A stretch of DNA of 36,047 nucleotides, from contig LC537470.1 in the NCBI GenBank assembly GCA_021927905.1, positions 1 to 36,047 on the forward strand, written 5' to 3'. Positions 1-9,177 of the stretch are shown one piece after another. A program made the position numbers and the translations under genes. Under the pieces are notes generated by a model. It worked only from the letters and a program-made list of their open reading frames with translations. It was not told the origin of the DNA and did not search any database. Origin of the DNA: Chaetoceros tenuissimus. Lineage: Eukaryota; Bacillariophyta; Thalassiosirophyceae; Chaetocerotales; Chaetocerotaceae. Each line of letters starts with the position of its first letter. Position 1 is the stretch's first letter.

Positions 1-603
1 ATGATCGTTAACATTTTATTTTACTTATTTTCAATTGTATTACTATTAAGTTCTTTAATGGTAATTCTTGTGAACAATTCTATATACTCAGTTTTATTTT
101 TAGTTTTAAGTTTTATTGCTTCAGCAAGTCTCCTTTTTTTATTAAAATGTGAGTTTCTTGCTTTAATGTTTATTATTATTTATGTAGGAGCTATTGCAGT
201 GTTATTTTTATTTGTTGTTATGATGCTTGACGTTAAAACAATTAGTTTAAAAAAAGACACGTTAAAATATTTTCCTTTTGGAGCTTTAATTGGAAGTGTG
301 TTTTTAACAGAAATTTTACTTGTGATTCAAGAAACTTTTCAAGCAAATCCTTACGGAACAACATTTTTACATAACGCCTATTTTAGTTGGTACGAGCGTT
401 TAGACAGTTTTACAGAATTACACGCTATTGGTCAAGTTGTGTACACTGAATATGTTTTACAATTTTTGATTGCTGGTAACGTGTTGTTATTAGCAACCGT
501 AGCTGCTGTTGTTTTAACACTTAATACTAGTGAAGAAAGCGATAAAAAGCAAATTATTTTTAGACAACTATCGCGTAGCTACAAAAACGTTTTAATTAGT
601 TAA
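1..603 (+). CDS. nad6: NADH dehydrogenase subunit 6
   Basis: Membrane subunit of respiratory complex I (bacterial NuoJ). The 200-residue product is strongly hydrophobic with about five membrane segments. The family signature is visible at residues 61-76 (YVGAIAVLFLFVVMML), the segment that carries the pi-bulge helix in complex I. Length is normal for protist Nad6. The reading frame opens on the first base of the window with ATG and ends in TAA. If the molecule is circular, trnM ends 12 bases upstream (36035), so no earlier start is likely. It is followed by trnI(gau) after 9 bases. Identification rests on the signature and the hydrophobic pattern; Nad6 is poorly conserved elsewhere. Confidence 0.95.
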   Translation: MIVNILFYLFSIVLLLSSLMVILVNNSIYSVLFLVLSFIASASLLFLLKCEFLALMFIIIYVGAIAVLFLFVVMMLDVKTISLKKDTLKYFPFGALIGSVFLTEILLVIQETFQANPYGTTFLHNAYFSWYERLDSFTELHAIGQVVYTEYVLQFLIAGNVLLLATVAAVVLTLNTSEESDKKQIIFRQLSRSYKNVLIS

Positions 604-612
604 TTAATTAAA

Positions 613-686
613 AAGCTTATAGCTCAGTTGGTTAGAGCGTACGCCTGATAAGCGTAAGGTCAGTAGTTCAAATCTACTTAAGCTTA
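613..686 (+). tRNA. trnI(gau): tRNA-Ile (anticodon GAT)
   Basis: Full cloverleaf: acceptor AAGCTTA/TAAGCTT, D-stem GCTC/GAGC, anticodon stem TACGC/GCGTA around CTGATAA, T-stem AGTAG/CTACT, discriminator A. It reads AUU and AUC codons. It fills the gap between nad6 and nad2. Confidence 0.96.
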
Positions 687-698
687 TTTTAACATTTT

Positions 699-2219
699 AT
701 GCATATTGAAACATTATTATTTAAAGAAATTGTTATTTTACCTGAATTATTTTTAGGGCTTTCTTTAGTTTATTTAATACTACATTGTACTTTTTTAGCG
801 TTAAAAAAAAAGAATCTTTTAATTCAAGACTCCGTATTATATCTATGCGTTCTGGTTCTATTGTTTTCGTGCCTTTTAGTTGCAAATGATTCTTTGAATG
901 TTTTAGAGCTAAGCTTTCTAAATGATACAATTGTAATGGATTATGTGAGTTCATCCACAAAACTTGTAATTGGTAGCCTGTCACTTTTTTGTTTATTAAT
1001 GATCCAACCATATTTAACAAGTCAAAAAATTAATCAATTTGAATATTTAATACTAATTGTTTTCGCAGTATTAGGTTTATTTTTATTGTGTTCATCAAAT
1101 GATTTATTAACAGCATATTTAGCTATAGAGTTACAGAGTTTAGCTTTTTACGTCCTAGCTTCTTTTAAGAAAACATCTACTTATTCCGTAGATGCTGGTA
1201 TCAAATACTTTATTTTAGGTGCTTTCTCATCAAGTTTATTTTTGTTTGGTTCTTCTCTATTGTATGGTGTGACTGGAACAATAAATTTTGATGAATTTCG
1301 AGACCTGTTTGTCACTTTATTCGAAGACAGCAATAATGTTGCAGGTTTGTTTGATACAAGTTTAATAAAATTTGGTTTAATTTTCATACTAATTAGTTTA
1401 CTGTTCAAACTTGCAATAGCACCGTTTCATACATGGGCTCCTGATGTTTATGAAAGTTCACCATCTTCATCAACTTTTTTTTTCGCTGTAGTTCCTAAAT
1501 TAGCAATTTTCGTTTTGTTATTAAGAATTTTTTATCATAGTTTTTTCTGTTTTTTTGAAAGTTGGAGATATTTTATAGTTATCTCTGTGGTTCTATCGAT
1601 TATTGTTGGATCTTTTGGAGGTTTAGAGCAACGAAAATTAAAAAGCTTATTAGTTTATAGTTCTATAAGCCATATGGGTTATGCTCTAATCGCTTTTAGT
1701 GCAGGAACGTTTGATAGTATTCAGATGTTATTCTGTTATTTAGTTGTTTACAGTTTTTCAGGACTATGTGTTTGGTCTATTTTTATACAAACACGTGTAA
1801 AAAATAATTATTTGCAAAAACAAAACAAAGATTTAACGGACTTAGTTCTTTTAGGGAAATCAAATTATATGTTGGCTATTTTTTTTACAACAGTTCTATT
1901 TTCGATTGCAGGTTTTCCACCTATGATTGGTTTTTTAGTAAAAATTAGTGTGTTTTTAACAGCGATCGAATCATCAATGTACTTTGTTGCTCTTTTGAGT
2001 ATTCTATGTAGTGTTATAGGTACATTTTACTATATTCGATTAATTAAAATACTATACTTTGAAAAAGTTTTAGTTGGTAAATTATATTATCCTATTAAAA
2101 CACAATCTTCAATCTTGATTGCAATTTTATTTTTTTCATTCCTATTTTTATTTATCAACCCAACTATTTTATATTTATTTTCATATAAGTTTAGTTTACT
2201 AATTACTGCATTCTTATAG
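699..2219 (+). CDS. nad2: NADH dehydrogenase subunit 2
   Basis: Antiporter-like proton-pumping membrane subunit of complex I (bacterial NuoN). The 506-residue product has about 14 membrane segments. Recognisable family blocks are YLAIELQSLAFYVLASF (residues about 140-156, containing the conserved membrane glutamate), FKLAIAPFHTWAPDVYE (about 236-252, conserved lysine and PFH loop) and SSISHMGYALIAFS near residue 322. Length matches bacterial NuoN, so the gene is full size and not shortened as in animals. The start lies 12 bases after trnI; the stop is TAG. nad4 follows after 17 bases, so the two are probably on one transcript. Confidence 0.96.
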   Translation: MHIETLLFKEIVILPELFLGLSLVYLILHCTFLALKKKNLLIQDSVLYLCVLVLLFSCLLVANDSLNVLELSFLNDTIVMDYVSSSTKLVIGSLSLFCLLMIQPYLTSQKINQFEYLILIVFAVLGLFLLCSSNDLLTAYLAIELQSLAFYVLASFKKTSTYSVDAGIKYFILGAFSSSLFLFGSSLLYGVTGTINFDEFRDLFVTLFEDSNNVAGLFDTSLIKFGLIFILISLLFKLAIAPFHTWAPDVYESSPSSSTFFFAVVPKLAIFVLLLRIFYHSFFCFFESWRYFIVISVVLSIIVGSFGGLEQRKLKSLLVYSSISHMGYALIAFSAGTFDSIQMLFCYLVVYSFSGLCVWSIFIQTRVKNNYLQKQNKDLTDLVLLGKSNYMLAIFFTTVLFSIAGFPPMIGFLVKISVFLTAIESSMYFVALLSILCSVIGTFYYIRLIKILYFEKVLVGKLYYPIKTQSSILIAILFFSFLFLFINPTILYLFSYKFSLLITAFL

Positions 2220-2236
2220 ATACAAAATTTAAATTT

Positions 2237-3709
2237 ATGTTATATATTGAAAATATATTATCTTATATTTTAGTGTTACCTCTAATAGGTGCCTTTTTAA
2301 TATCTTTTATTCCGTCGTCAAATAGATCTATGTTACGATCTGTTGCTTTAAACTGTTCTTGTTTAACGTTTGTCTTGTCACTTTTATTATGGGTTTTTTT
2401 TAACAAATCTGTAGGTACTTTTCAGTTCGTTGAAAAGTTTTCTTGGATTCCAATTTTAAACATTAACTTCCCAATCGGTGTTGATGGTATTTCATTGTTT
2501 TTTATTCTATTAACAACATTACTTATTCCTATTTGTCTTTTAGCAAGTTGGGATAGTATTCAATACGATTTAAAAAAGTATTTAATTGCATTTTTAGTAA
2601 TGGAATTCTTTTTAATTGGAGTTTTTTGTGTTCTAGACTTATTACTATTTTACATTTTTTTTGAAAGTGTTCTTATTCCAATGTTTTTAATTATTGGTAT
2701 CTGGGGATCACGAGAAAGAAAAATTCGAGCAGGTTATTTTTTCTTTTTGTATACATTGCTTGGCTCTGTGTTAATGTTATTGTCAATTTTGTACATATAC
2801 TATCAAGTAGGTACAACAGATTATGAAGTATTATTAACTTTTTCATTCTCTCCACTAGAGCAAAAGATTATGTGGTTTGCCTTTTTTGCATCTTTTGCTA
2901 CAAAAGTTCCAATGGTTCCAGTACATCTTTGGTTGCCTGAAGCACACGTGGAAGCTCCTACTGCAGGATCTGTTATCTTAGCAGGGGTTCTTTTAAAATT
3001 AGGAACTTATGGATTTATCCGATTCTCTTTCCCACTATTTCCAGAAGCATGTTTCTATTTTGCACCATTTGTGTATGCAATGTCAGTTGTTGGTATTGTT
3101 TATACTTCTTTTACAGCGATTCGACAATCGGACTTTAAACGAATTATTGCGTATACATCAGTTGCTCACATGAACTTAGTAATGGTTGGTTTATTTAGTT
3201 TCAATGTTATTGGTTTAGAAGGTGCTATTTTACAAAGTTTAAGTCATGGGTTTGTTGCCAGTGCACTATTCCTTATTATTGGAGTTGTATATGATCGACA
3301 TCACACTCGAATGGTTAAATACTATGGAGGTCTTGTTCACACAATGCCTATTTACGTTTTAATCTTTCTTTTTTTTACAATGGCAAATATTGGTTTACCT
3401 GGTACTGGAAGTTTTGTTGGCGAATTTTTAATTCTAACAGGTTCATTTAAAGCAAACACAACAGTTACATTTTTAGGAGCTACCGGTATGATTATTGGTG
3501 GTTGTTACTCTTTGTGGTTGTTTAACAGAATTGCTTACGGTAATTTAAAAACACAATACTTTCAAAACTATTTAGATATCAATAAACGGGAATTCTTAAT
3601 TTTCTTTCCGTTAATTCTAGGTACTCTTGTAATGGGAGTATATCCAACCGTTTTTTTAAACCCAATTCATTTTAGTACAAATTTACTTGTGGAATTTATG
3701 TACTTTTAA
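2237..3709 (+). CDS. nad4: NADH dehydrogenase subunit 4
   Basis: Antiporter-like proton-pumping subunit of complex I (bacterial NuoM). The 490-residue product carries the family motifs FFESVLIPMF (141-150, conserved membrane glutamate) and KVPMVPVHLWLPEAHVEAPT (223-242, conserved lysine and the LPEAHVEAP loop), followed by a run of membrane helices including SHGFVASALFLIIG. Length is normal. The stop is TAA at 3707-3709 and rps13 begins 16 bases later. Confidence 0.97.
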   Translation: MLYIENILSYILVLPLIGAFLISFIPSSNRSMLRSVALNCSCLTFVLSLLLWVFFNKSVGTFQFVEKFSWIPILNINFPIGVDGISLFFILLTTLLIPICLLASWDSIQYDLKKYLIAFLVMEFFLIGVFCVLDLLLFYIFFESVLIPMFLIIGIWGSRERKIRAGYFFFLYTLLGSVLMLLSILYIYYQVGTTDYEVLLTFSFSPLEQKIMWFAFFASFATKVPMVPVHLWLPEAHVEAPTAGSVILAGVLLKLGTYGFIRFSFPLFPEACFYFAPFVYAMSVVGIVYTSFTAIRQSDFKRIIAYTSVAHMNLVMVGLFSFNVIGLEGAILQSLSHGFVASALFLIIGVVYDRHHTRMVKYYGGLVHTMPIYVLIFLFFTMANIGLPGTGSFVGEFLILTGSFKANTTVTFLGATGMIIGGCYSLWLFNRIAYGNLKTQYFQNYLDINKREFLIFFPLILGTLVMGVYPTVFLNPIHFSTNLLVEFMYF

Positions 3710-3725
3710 TGTCTCCATTTATTTT

Positions 3726-4079
3726 ATGATTTATATTTTTGAAACAGAAATAGAAAACAATAAGCCGTTAAAAGTTTCATTACAAAAAATTTACGGGTTA
3801 GGTAAAAAAAATTCAGCTTCATTATGCAAACAATTAGGCTTCTCAGATAACTCTAAAATTTCTAAGTTATCACCAAGCCAAGTTTCTAAACTAGTTAAAG
3901 CAATTGAAAAATCAAAGTTTATAATTACAAATGACCTACGTAAAGTTCAATCATTTTCGTTACGAAATCTTGTAAATATAAAAACTTACCGAGGTCTTAG
4001 ACGTATTGTAGGTCTACCCGTGCGAGGCCAACGAACACACACAAATGCAAAATCAGCGAAACGTCAACGACGTTTTTAA
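3726..4079 (+). CDS. rps13: Small-subunit ribosomal protein S13
   Basis: Head protein of the mitochondrial small ribosomal subunit. The 117-residue product has the S13 helix-two-turn-helix ([20 protein letters not shown]) and the basic C-terminal tail [20 protein letters not shown] that contacts rRNA and tRNA. The frame is open 39 bases further upstream, but a start there would overlap the nad4 end and add a hydrophobic peptide with no family counterpart. The ATG at 3726 gives a normal S13 N-terminus ([19 protein letters not shown]). In bacteria S13 is beside S11; here rps11 has moved to 15125-15721. Confidence 0.95.
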   Translation: MIYIFETEIENNKPLKVSLQKIYGLGKKNSASLCKQLGFSDNSKISKLSPSQVSKLVKAIEKSKFIITNDLRKVQSFSLRNLVNIKTYRGLRRIVGLPVRGQRTHTNAKSAKRQRRF

Positions 4080-4090
4080 TAGTTATATAT

Positions 4091-5353
4091 ATGAAATCAA
4101 CTTATAAATTAAAAAATTCAGTGTTTGATACTTTTTCAAACTCATCTTCAGCTTTTCAAAGTTCGAACAATTCAAGTTTCATGGCGTCATTTGTAACTAA
4201 AACATTACGATGGAATAAAAACTATGTTTTATCGTTTGTTGACAATCACATTATCCATTATCCAACACCAATTAACTTAACATATGCTTGGAGTTTTGGA
4301 TCATCGGCAGGTATTTGTTTAGTTATTCAAATCTTATCGGGTGTATTTTTAGCTATGCATTATACTCCTCATATTGATTTAGCGTTTAGTAGTGTTGAAC
4401 ACATTATGAGAGATGTTAATAACGGATGGTTAATTCGATATATTCATGCAAATGGAGCATCAATGTTTTTCATTGTTGTATATAGTCATATTTTTCGAGG
4501 ATTATACTACGGTTCTTACATGCAACCACGACAACTACTATGGTGTTCTGGGGTTTTAATCTTTATCTTAATGATGGGAACAGCTTTTATGGGTTATGTA
4601 TTACCTTGGGGCCAAATGAGTTTTTGGGGTGCAACAGTAATTACTAGTTTAGTAACAGCTGTACCTGTAGTAGGTCAATCGATTGTTGATTGGTTATGGG
4701 GTGGTTTCACAGTAAACAACGCAACTTTAAATCGGTTTTTCAGTTTACACTTTTTATTACCGTTTGTAATTGCTGGTTTAACTGTATTACACTTAGCTTT
4801 ATTACACAAAGACGGATCTAACAATCCACTAGGTGTAGACAGTGGTGTAGATAAAGTGCCTTTCTATCCATATTTCTTTGTTAAAGATTTATTTGCATTT
4901 TTTTGCTTTTTACTATTCTTTGCTACTTTTGTTTTCTATTTTCCAAATGCGTTAGGTCACCCAGATAATTATATTCCAGCAGATCCTATGCAAACACCAG
5001 CGCATATTGTACCTGAGTGGTATTTTTTACCTTTCTATGCAATTCTACGATCAATTCCTGATAAATTAGGTGGTGTTGTTGCTATGGGTGGTGCTTTAGT
5101 TATTTTATTCTTAATTCCATTTACAAATACTTCAGAAGTTCGAAGTACAACATTCCGACCTATTTTTAAAATTTTCTACTGGTTACTTGTTGCTGACTTC
5201 CTAGTTTTAGGATGGGTTGGTCAAAAACCTGTGAAAGATGTTTACGTAATTGTTGGTCAAGTTGCTACAGTTTTTTACTTTTTATTCTTTTTAGTATTAA
5301 TTCCAGTTATTGGTATAATTGAAACAAAACTAGCACACCATAAAACAAACTAA
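4091..5353 (+). CDS. cob: Apocytochrome b
   Basis: Cytochrome b of the bc1 complex (complex III), which moves electrons from ubiquinol through hemes bL and bH. Counting from the ATG at 4091, the heme ligands are His119 (RYIHANG) and His133 (YSHIFRG), and His220 (SLHFLLP) and His234 (VLHLALLH), both pairs spaced by 14 residues as in the family. The Qo-site PEWY motif is present ([16 protein letters not shown]). From 4091 the protein is 420 residues with a Ser/Asn-rich leader of 30 residues that ordinary cytochrome b lacks. The ATG at 4181 would give 390 residues and a more usual N-terminus. The spacing of 11 bases to rps13 favours the upstream start but does not prove it. Confidence 0.96.
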   Translation: MKSTYKLKNSVFDTFSNSSSAFQSSNNSSFMASFVTKTLRWNKNYVLSFVDNHIIHYPTPINLTYAWSFGSSAGICLVIQILSGVFLAMHYTPHIDLAFSSVEHIMRDVNNGWLIRYIHANGASMFFIVVYSHIFRGLYYGSYMQPRQLLWCSGVLIFILMMGTAFMGYVLPWGQMSFWGATVITSLVTAVPVVGQSIVDWLWGGFTVNNATLNRFFSLHFLLPFVIAGLTVLHLALLHKDGSNNPLGVDSGVDKVPFYPYFFVKDLFAFFCFLLFFATFVFYFPNALGHPDNYIPADPMQTPAHIVPEWYFLPFYAILRSIPDKLGGVVAMGGALVILFLIPFTNTSEVRSTTFRPIFKIFYWLLVADFLVLGWVGQKPVKDVYVIVGQVATVFYFLFFLVLIPVIGIIETKLAHHKTN

Positions 5354-5370
5354 TTACTATTTACATATAC

Positions 5371-6144
5371 ATGTTATTTACTCCATTAGAACAATTTCAA
5401 ATTATTTCTATTTTTTCTTTTAAGTTATTTTGTTTAGATTTTTCATTGACTAATATGTTATTTATTAATTTAATTGTTTTAGCAATTTTTAGTTCAATGG
5501 TTTACTTCTTTAGTGCTGATACAGACTATTTAGGAGAAACAAGCTATTTTTTCGTACCAAATACATGGCAAACTTTTGTTGAAACTGTGTACGAAACAGC
5601 TGCACAACTAGCTTTTGACAATTTAAATGAAGAAGGTGAAAAATATTTCCCTTTTATTGCTGTTATTTTTACTTTTATTTTGTTTAACAACTTAATTGGT
5701 TTAGTGCCATACAGCTTTACAATTACAAGCCATTTAATTGTGACATTTGCATTATCTTTTCCTATTTTTATTGGTTGTGTTATCATCGGTGTACAAAAAC
5801 ACAAAATTCATATGTTATCTGTGTTTCTACCAGCAAACACTTCAATTGGATTAGGTTTACTTTTAGTTCCAATTGAGCTTATCTCTTACATCTTTAAGCC
5901 TATTAGTTTAGGTGTGCGGTTATTTGCAAACTTAATGGCTGGACACACACTTCTAAAAGTAATTGTAGGTTTTGCATGGAGTATGCTATTACTAGAAGAT
6001 TTTATGTCTGTACTACACTTAATTCCACTATTAGTTCTTGTGATATTAATGGGTTTAGAACTTGGCGTTGCGATGATCCAAGCATACGTATTTACAGTTT
6101 TAACTTGTATTTACTTAAACGATAGTATTCAGTTATCTCACTAA
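5371..6144 (+). CDS. atp6: ATP synthase F0 subunit a (subunit 6)
   Basis: Proton-channel subunit of F1F0 ATP synthase in the inner membrane. The 257-residue product has the family blocks FNNLIGLVPYSFTITSHL (105-122), PIELISYIFKPISLGVRLFANLMAGH (about 167-192), where Arg183 is the essential stator arginine, and the C-terminal QAYVFTVLTCIYLNDSI helix. Length is normal. The start ATG lies 17 bases after cob, and rps10 follows after 22 bases. Confidence 0.97.
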   Translation: MLFTPLEQFQIISIFSFKLFCLDFSLTNMLFINLIVLAIFSSMVYFFSADTDYLGETSYFFVPNTWQTFVETVYETAAQLAFDNLNEEGEKYFPFIAVIFTFILFNNLIGLVPYSFTITSHLIVTFALSFPIFIGCVIIGVQKHKIHMLSVFLPANTSIGLGLLLVPIELISYIFKPISLGVRLFANLMAGHTLLKVIVGFAWSMLLLEDFMSVLHLIPLLVLVILMGLELGVAMIQAYVFTVLTCIYLNDSIQLSH

Positions 6145-6166
6145 TTTAAATACACTAATAAAAATT

Positions 6167-6616
6167 ATGCTTTTTAACATACATATTTGTACTAAAAATT
6201 ACAAATCGTTACAAAATTTTGTAAAGACTATTTCAAAAAAATCTTTATTAAAATTACTAAGTGTAACAAATTCAACGTACTCTGTTGAAAGAAAAAATAA
6301 AATTTTCACTGTTTTAAAATCACCACATGTAAATAAAACAGCTCAAGAACATTTTGAACAAAATTTCTATTCAAAAAAATTTAAGATATATTCTTATAAA
6401 CCTTTTTTGTTTTTGGTTTTCCTTAAAACATTAAAACAAAATCATTTTACTGATTTAACGTTTAAAATAGAAGTTGTAAACCAGCCTCAAAAACATAAAC
6501 AAATATTAAAAAATAAAATTAATCCTGATAATTTTTCAGTTCTTCGAAATACTGAAAGTTTAAACAATTATTTAAAAATTTTTAATAATTACGGCCATTT
6601 ACTTTTAAAAAATTAA
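6167..6616 (+). CDS. rps10: Small-subunit ribosomal protein S10
   Basis: Head protein of the mitochondrial small ribosomal subunit. The 149-residue product is divergent, but the S10 core can be read at about residues 43-74: KNKIFTVLKSPHVNKTAQEH corresponds to the family block in which a lysine-rich strand is followed by a SPHV(D/N)K turn and EQFE. The N-terminal strand (NIHICTKNYKSLQNFVKTI) also fits. The C-terminal 60 residues, rich in Lys and Asn, have no clear match. The position just before rps8-rpl6-rps2-rps4 is the one expected in heterokont mtDNA, which supports the call. Confidence 0.85.
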   Translation: MLFNIHICTKNYKSLQNFVKTISKKSLLKLLSVTNSTYSVERKNKIFTVLKSPHVNKTAQEHFEQNFYSKKFKIYSYKPFLFLVFLKTLKQNHFTDLTFKIEVVNQPQKHKQILKNKINPDNFSVLRNTESLNNYLKIFNNYGHLLLKN

Positions 6617-6624
6617 AACTACAT

Positions 6625-6698
6625 GTTTGGATAGCTCAGTTGGTTAGAGCAAAGGACTGAAAATCCTTGTGACGGCAGTTCAAATCTGTCTCTAAACA
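6625..6698 (+). tRNA. trnF(gaa): tRNA-Phe (anticodon GAA)
   Basis: Acceptor GTTTGGA/TCTAAAC with one G-U pair, D-stem GCTC/GAGC, anticodon stem AAGGA/TCCTT around CTGAAAA, T-stem GGCAG/CTGTC, discriminator A. Confidence 0.96.
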
Positions 6699-6715
6699 AA
6701 ACAAATTAATTAAGA

Positions 6716-7102
6716 ATGAAAAACCACTTATTTAATATGATTGCAAGTATCAATAACGGTCAATTGGTAAAAAAAGCTTATATCCTTCAAAGACGAAAAA
6801 AAATATGTGAATCTGTTTTAAACATTTTGTGGGATGAAGGTTACATTTCAGGTTATAAAATCTCTAAAACAAATCCAAATATATTAAAAATATTTTTAAA
6901 ATATAAAAATGGTAAACCTGCAGTAAATTTGATGAAAGCGCTAAGCAAACCAAGTTTACGTGTGTACTATTCTTTAAAACAACTTTGGAAGTTAGACTCA
7001 AGTGAAGGCCTTTTAGTTATTTCAACAAATAAAGGTCTGATGTCAGTTAATGATTGTAAGAAACATAAGTTGGGAGGCGAACCTTTGTTTATAGTTAAAT
7101 AA
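6716..7102 (+). CDS. rps8: Small-subunit ribosomal protein S8
   Basis: 16S-type rRNA-binding protein of the small ribosomal subunit. The 128-residue product has the usual S8 N-terminus (MIASINNGQLVKKAYI, the helix before the first strand), the middle block LWDEGYISGYKI, and the C-terminal S8 signature GLLVISTNKGLMSVNDCKKHKLGGEPLFIVK. Length is normal. One base separates it from rpl6, which keeps the bacterial spc operon order S8-L6. Confidence 0.95.
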   Translation: MKNHLFNMIASINNGQLVKKAYILQRRKKICESVLNILWDEGYISGYKISKTNPNILKIFLKYKNGKPAVNLMKALSKPSLRVYYSLKQLWKLDSSEGLLVISTNKGLMSVNDCKKHKLGGEPLFIVK

Positions 7103-7103
7103 A

Positions 7104-7660
7104 ATGAAACAATTTTCAAATCGTTATACCGTTAAAATACCAAACAATATTGAAGTCTTTCACTGTTCGGAACGACAAATTGTATTAATAAACGGCCCTT
7201 TAGGCAAAAAACTTTTAAACTTGAAAGTTCATGTTGAAATATGTCATAAACAAAATCTTATAAGAGTTTTAAGTTTAAATATTAAAAAAAAGCATCAAAA
7301 AATCTTTGTGGTACAACCGTCGCGCTTTTAAAACAATCTTTTCTAGATGTATCAACTACTGTTTGTAAGAAACTAAATCTGGTTGGGGTAGGTTTTAAAG
7401 CGTTATTAACTAAAACAGAACAGCATGATTTGATTCATTTAAAACTTGGCTACAGTCACGGTGTATATTTTAAAATTCCCGAGTCTATTGATATTAAATG
7501 TCACAAATCTGACAAACTGTTTGTCTTTGGTTCAAGTTGGAAACAAGTAACCCAAACAGCTGCACAAATTCGAAATTGTAAAGTACCAGAACCTTACAAA
7601 GGAAAAGGTATTTCTTACAGCGATGAAGTGATTAAATTAAAAGAAGGGAAAAAAGTTTAA
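7104..7660 (+). CDS. rpl6: Large-subunit ribosomal protein L6, reading frame broken near 7329
   Basis: L6 binds 23S-type rRNA near the GTPase centre. Residues 1-75 are read from the ATG at 7104 (KQFSNRYTVKIPNNIEVFHC..., the L6 N-terminal half) and end at a TAA at 7329-7331. The second half continues directly in the -1 frame from about 7328 with FLDVSTTVCKKLNLVGVGFK, then LGYSHGVYFKIPE and the L6 signature PEPYKGKGISYSDEVIKLKEGKK, and stops at 7658-7660. No family sequence is lost at the junction, so one missing base, or a one-base backward slip, at the run TTTTAAAA (7326-7333) reconciles the two halves to about 185 residues, a normal L6 length. A sequencing error in the homopolymer, a real frameshift needing recoding or editing, or two separate chains are all possible. 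An internal ATG at 7430 would miss the LVGVGF block. Confidence 0.85.
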
Positions 7661-8224
7661 ATGAAATTAAAAAAATTTATTGTTAAAAAACACACTTTAT
7701 TAAAATTTCACTTAATAAAGTACCAAGCGTATAAGAATAGTTTAAAAAAAGATGCAAATTTCAAATTGATTGATAATTTACAACTTCGTATAAAACAAGC
7801 CTTAAATTTAATTCATTTATATCATTTTAATAATAAAAGAATTTTATTTATAGGTTTTCCTTATACTAAAAAGAACTTGTTAGCACGAACAACAAAACAT
7901 GCTTTCATTCCAAAATCAATGTGGATACCAGGTATTTTTGGTAACAAAAATGCCAAAATTGACGAAAAAAAGAACAAAACTCACGTTGTTAGAAGTTTAA
8001 ATTTAACAAATGACCCAGATTTGGTAGTCCTTTTTAACGTGACATCTAAAGACTTAAACATCTTAAAGGAAGTTTGTTCCGTAGGATGTCCTGTACTTAT
8101 TTTTGGATCTAATACTAATTTTAAATCTGCAAATATCGTGAATGAAATTCCTGCATATTTCTACAAGAAACCTCTGAAGCAAATGTGTTCTTTTTTAATA
8201 TATTCTATCTTAAAAAAAATATAA
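7661..8224 (+). CDS. rps2: Small-subunit ribosomal protein S2
   Basis: Protein of the small ribosomal subunit located between head and body. The 187-residue product shows the S2 fold as NNKRILFIGFPYTKKNLLARTTK (the strand and turn after the first helix), SMWIPGIFGN (the W-x-x-G-x-L/F-T/N block) and DPDLVVLFNVTSKDLNILKE (the P-D-L/A-V-V-x-x-D block, with Asn in place of the usual Asp). It is shorter than bacterial S2 and lacks most of the coiled-coil insert. The ATG follows the rpl6 stop without any gap, so the two are surely co-transcribed. Confidence 0.88.
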   Translation: MKLKKFIVKKHTLLKFHLIKYQAYKNSLKKDANFKLIDNLQLRIKQALNLIHLYHFNNKRILFIGFPYTKKNLLARTTKHAFIPKSMWIPGIFGNKNAKIDEKKNKTHVVRSLNLTNDPDLVVLFNVTSKDLNILKEVCSVGCPVLIFGSNTNFKSANIVNEIPAYFYKKPLKQMCSFLIYSILKKI

Positions 8225-8236
8225 TACTTAAGTTTT

Positions 8237-8968
8237 ATGATACATAAAAAAAAATATAGATACAAACCGGTTTATAAAAAGTTTGTGGCATTGAAGAAAA
8301 ACGTTCAAAACCGATCAAAACTTTTAAATTTTAAAAAGCGAAAATGGCAATTTTTGTTAGCACAACTTGCAAAAATATCTAAAACTCGTAAAAATAATTG
8401 TTATTACAAATTTTACGATCAAAATGTGTACGTTACACCAAAATACAACAATTTTTTTTCTAAAAATTATAAGCAAAACCTTTTAAATAAAAGAAGTTTC
8501 AATCTTTTTTACGGCAACCTTGAAGAAAAATATTTAAAGAGAAATGTTTTTAAATCAAAGGCTGCGTCAAACAAAGTGCAAAACAAAATTAATTCGAAAC
8601 TTTTTTTTAAAGATGCTTTAGAAAGACGACTTGACAGTACTTTACTTCGATCTCACTTTGTTTTAAGCATTATGAATGCAAAACAGTTAATATCTCACGG
8701 CCATGTATTTTTAAATGGAGAAATTGTTAACGATGCCTCAATTTTAGTAAAAAAAGGGGACGTTATTACTTTTTCACCAAAAAGCCACAAATTGATTAAG
8801 TATTTTGTTTTAAATTCACCGTTTTGGCCATTACCACCTAAAAATCATCAAATAAGTTATAAAACTTTTCAAATAATAATAATAGATGATTCGAAACTAT
8901 TTAATACTTCTGACACTTTCCCTATGTGGTTGAACTTTAACAATGTTATGGAGTCTTACAATAACTAG
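8237..8968 (+). CDS. rps4: Small-subunit ribosomal protein S4
   Basis: Primary rRNA-binding protein of the small subunit. The 243-residue product carries a clear S4 RNA-binding domain at about residues 131-191: RRLDSTLLRSHFVLSIMNAK, then QLISHGHVFLNGEIVNDAS and the strand VKKGDVITF. The N-terminal 130 residues are very basic and poorly conserved, and the C-terminus ends in a hydrophobic PMWLNFNNVMESYNN. Length is larger than bacterial S4 (about 205) as is common in protist mitochondria. The stop is TAG. Confidence 0.93.
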   Translation: MIHKKKYRYKPVYKKFVALKKNVQNRSKLLNFKKRKWQFLLAQLAKISKTRKNNCYYKFYDQNVYVTPKYNNFFSKNYKQNLLNKRSFNLFYGNLEEKYLKRNVFKSKAASNKVQNKINSKLFFKDALERRLDSTLLRSHFVLSIMNAKQLISHGHVFLNGEIVNDASILVKKGDVITFSPKSHKLIKYFVLNSPFWPLPPKNHQISYKTFQIIIIDDSKLFNTSDTFPMWLNFNNVMESYNN

Positions 8969-8996
8969 GACATATGTTACTAATAATTAATACTTT

Positions 8997-9068
8997 TCTT
9001 CAGTAGCTCAGCGGTAGAGCAAGTGGCTGTTAACCACTTGGACGTTGGTTCAAATCCAGCCTGAAGAG
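8997..9068 (+). tRNA. trnN(guu): tRNA-Asn (anticodon GTT)
   Basis: Acceptor TCTTCAG/CTGAAGA, D-stem GCTC/GAGC, anticodon stem AGTGG/CCACT around CTGTTAA, T-stem GTTGG/CCAGC, discriminator G. Confidence 0.96.
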
Positions 9069-9094
9069 ATTTTTTGCGTAATAATTTAATTTGT

Positions 9095-9167
9095 TGGAAG
9101 TAATCGGGCTCGAACCGATAACTTTGTGCTTGCAAAGCACACACTCTACCAATTGAGTTATACCCCC
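9095..9167 (-). tRNA. trnA(ugc): tRNA-Ala (anticodon TGC)
   Basis: Read on the minus strand: acceptor GGGGGTA/TACTTCC with two G-U pairs, D-stem ACTC/GAGT, anticodon stem TGTGC/GCACA around TTTGCAA, T-stem ATCGG/CCGAT, discriminator A. Confidence 0.95.
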
Positions 9168-9177
9168 AAGTAAATTC

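Noticed and set aside
733-1020. Antisense frames inside nad2, rps12, rpl5, rpl2, cox1 and nad11.
   Set aside because: Each is fully covered by a strongly conserved gene in another frame and shows no family pattern of its own.
3687-3725. An upstream start for rps13 at 3687.
   Set aside because: It would overlap the end of nad4 and add a peptide not found in S13.
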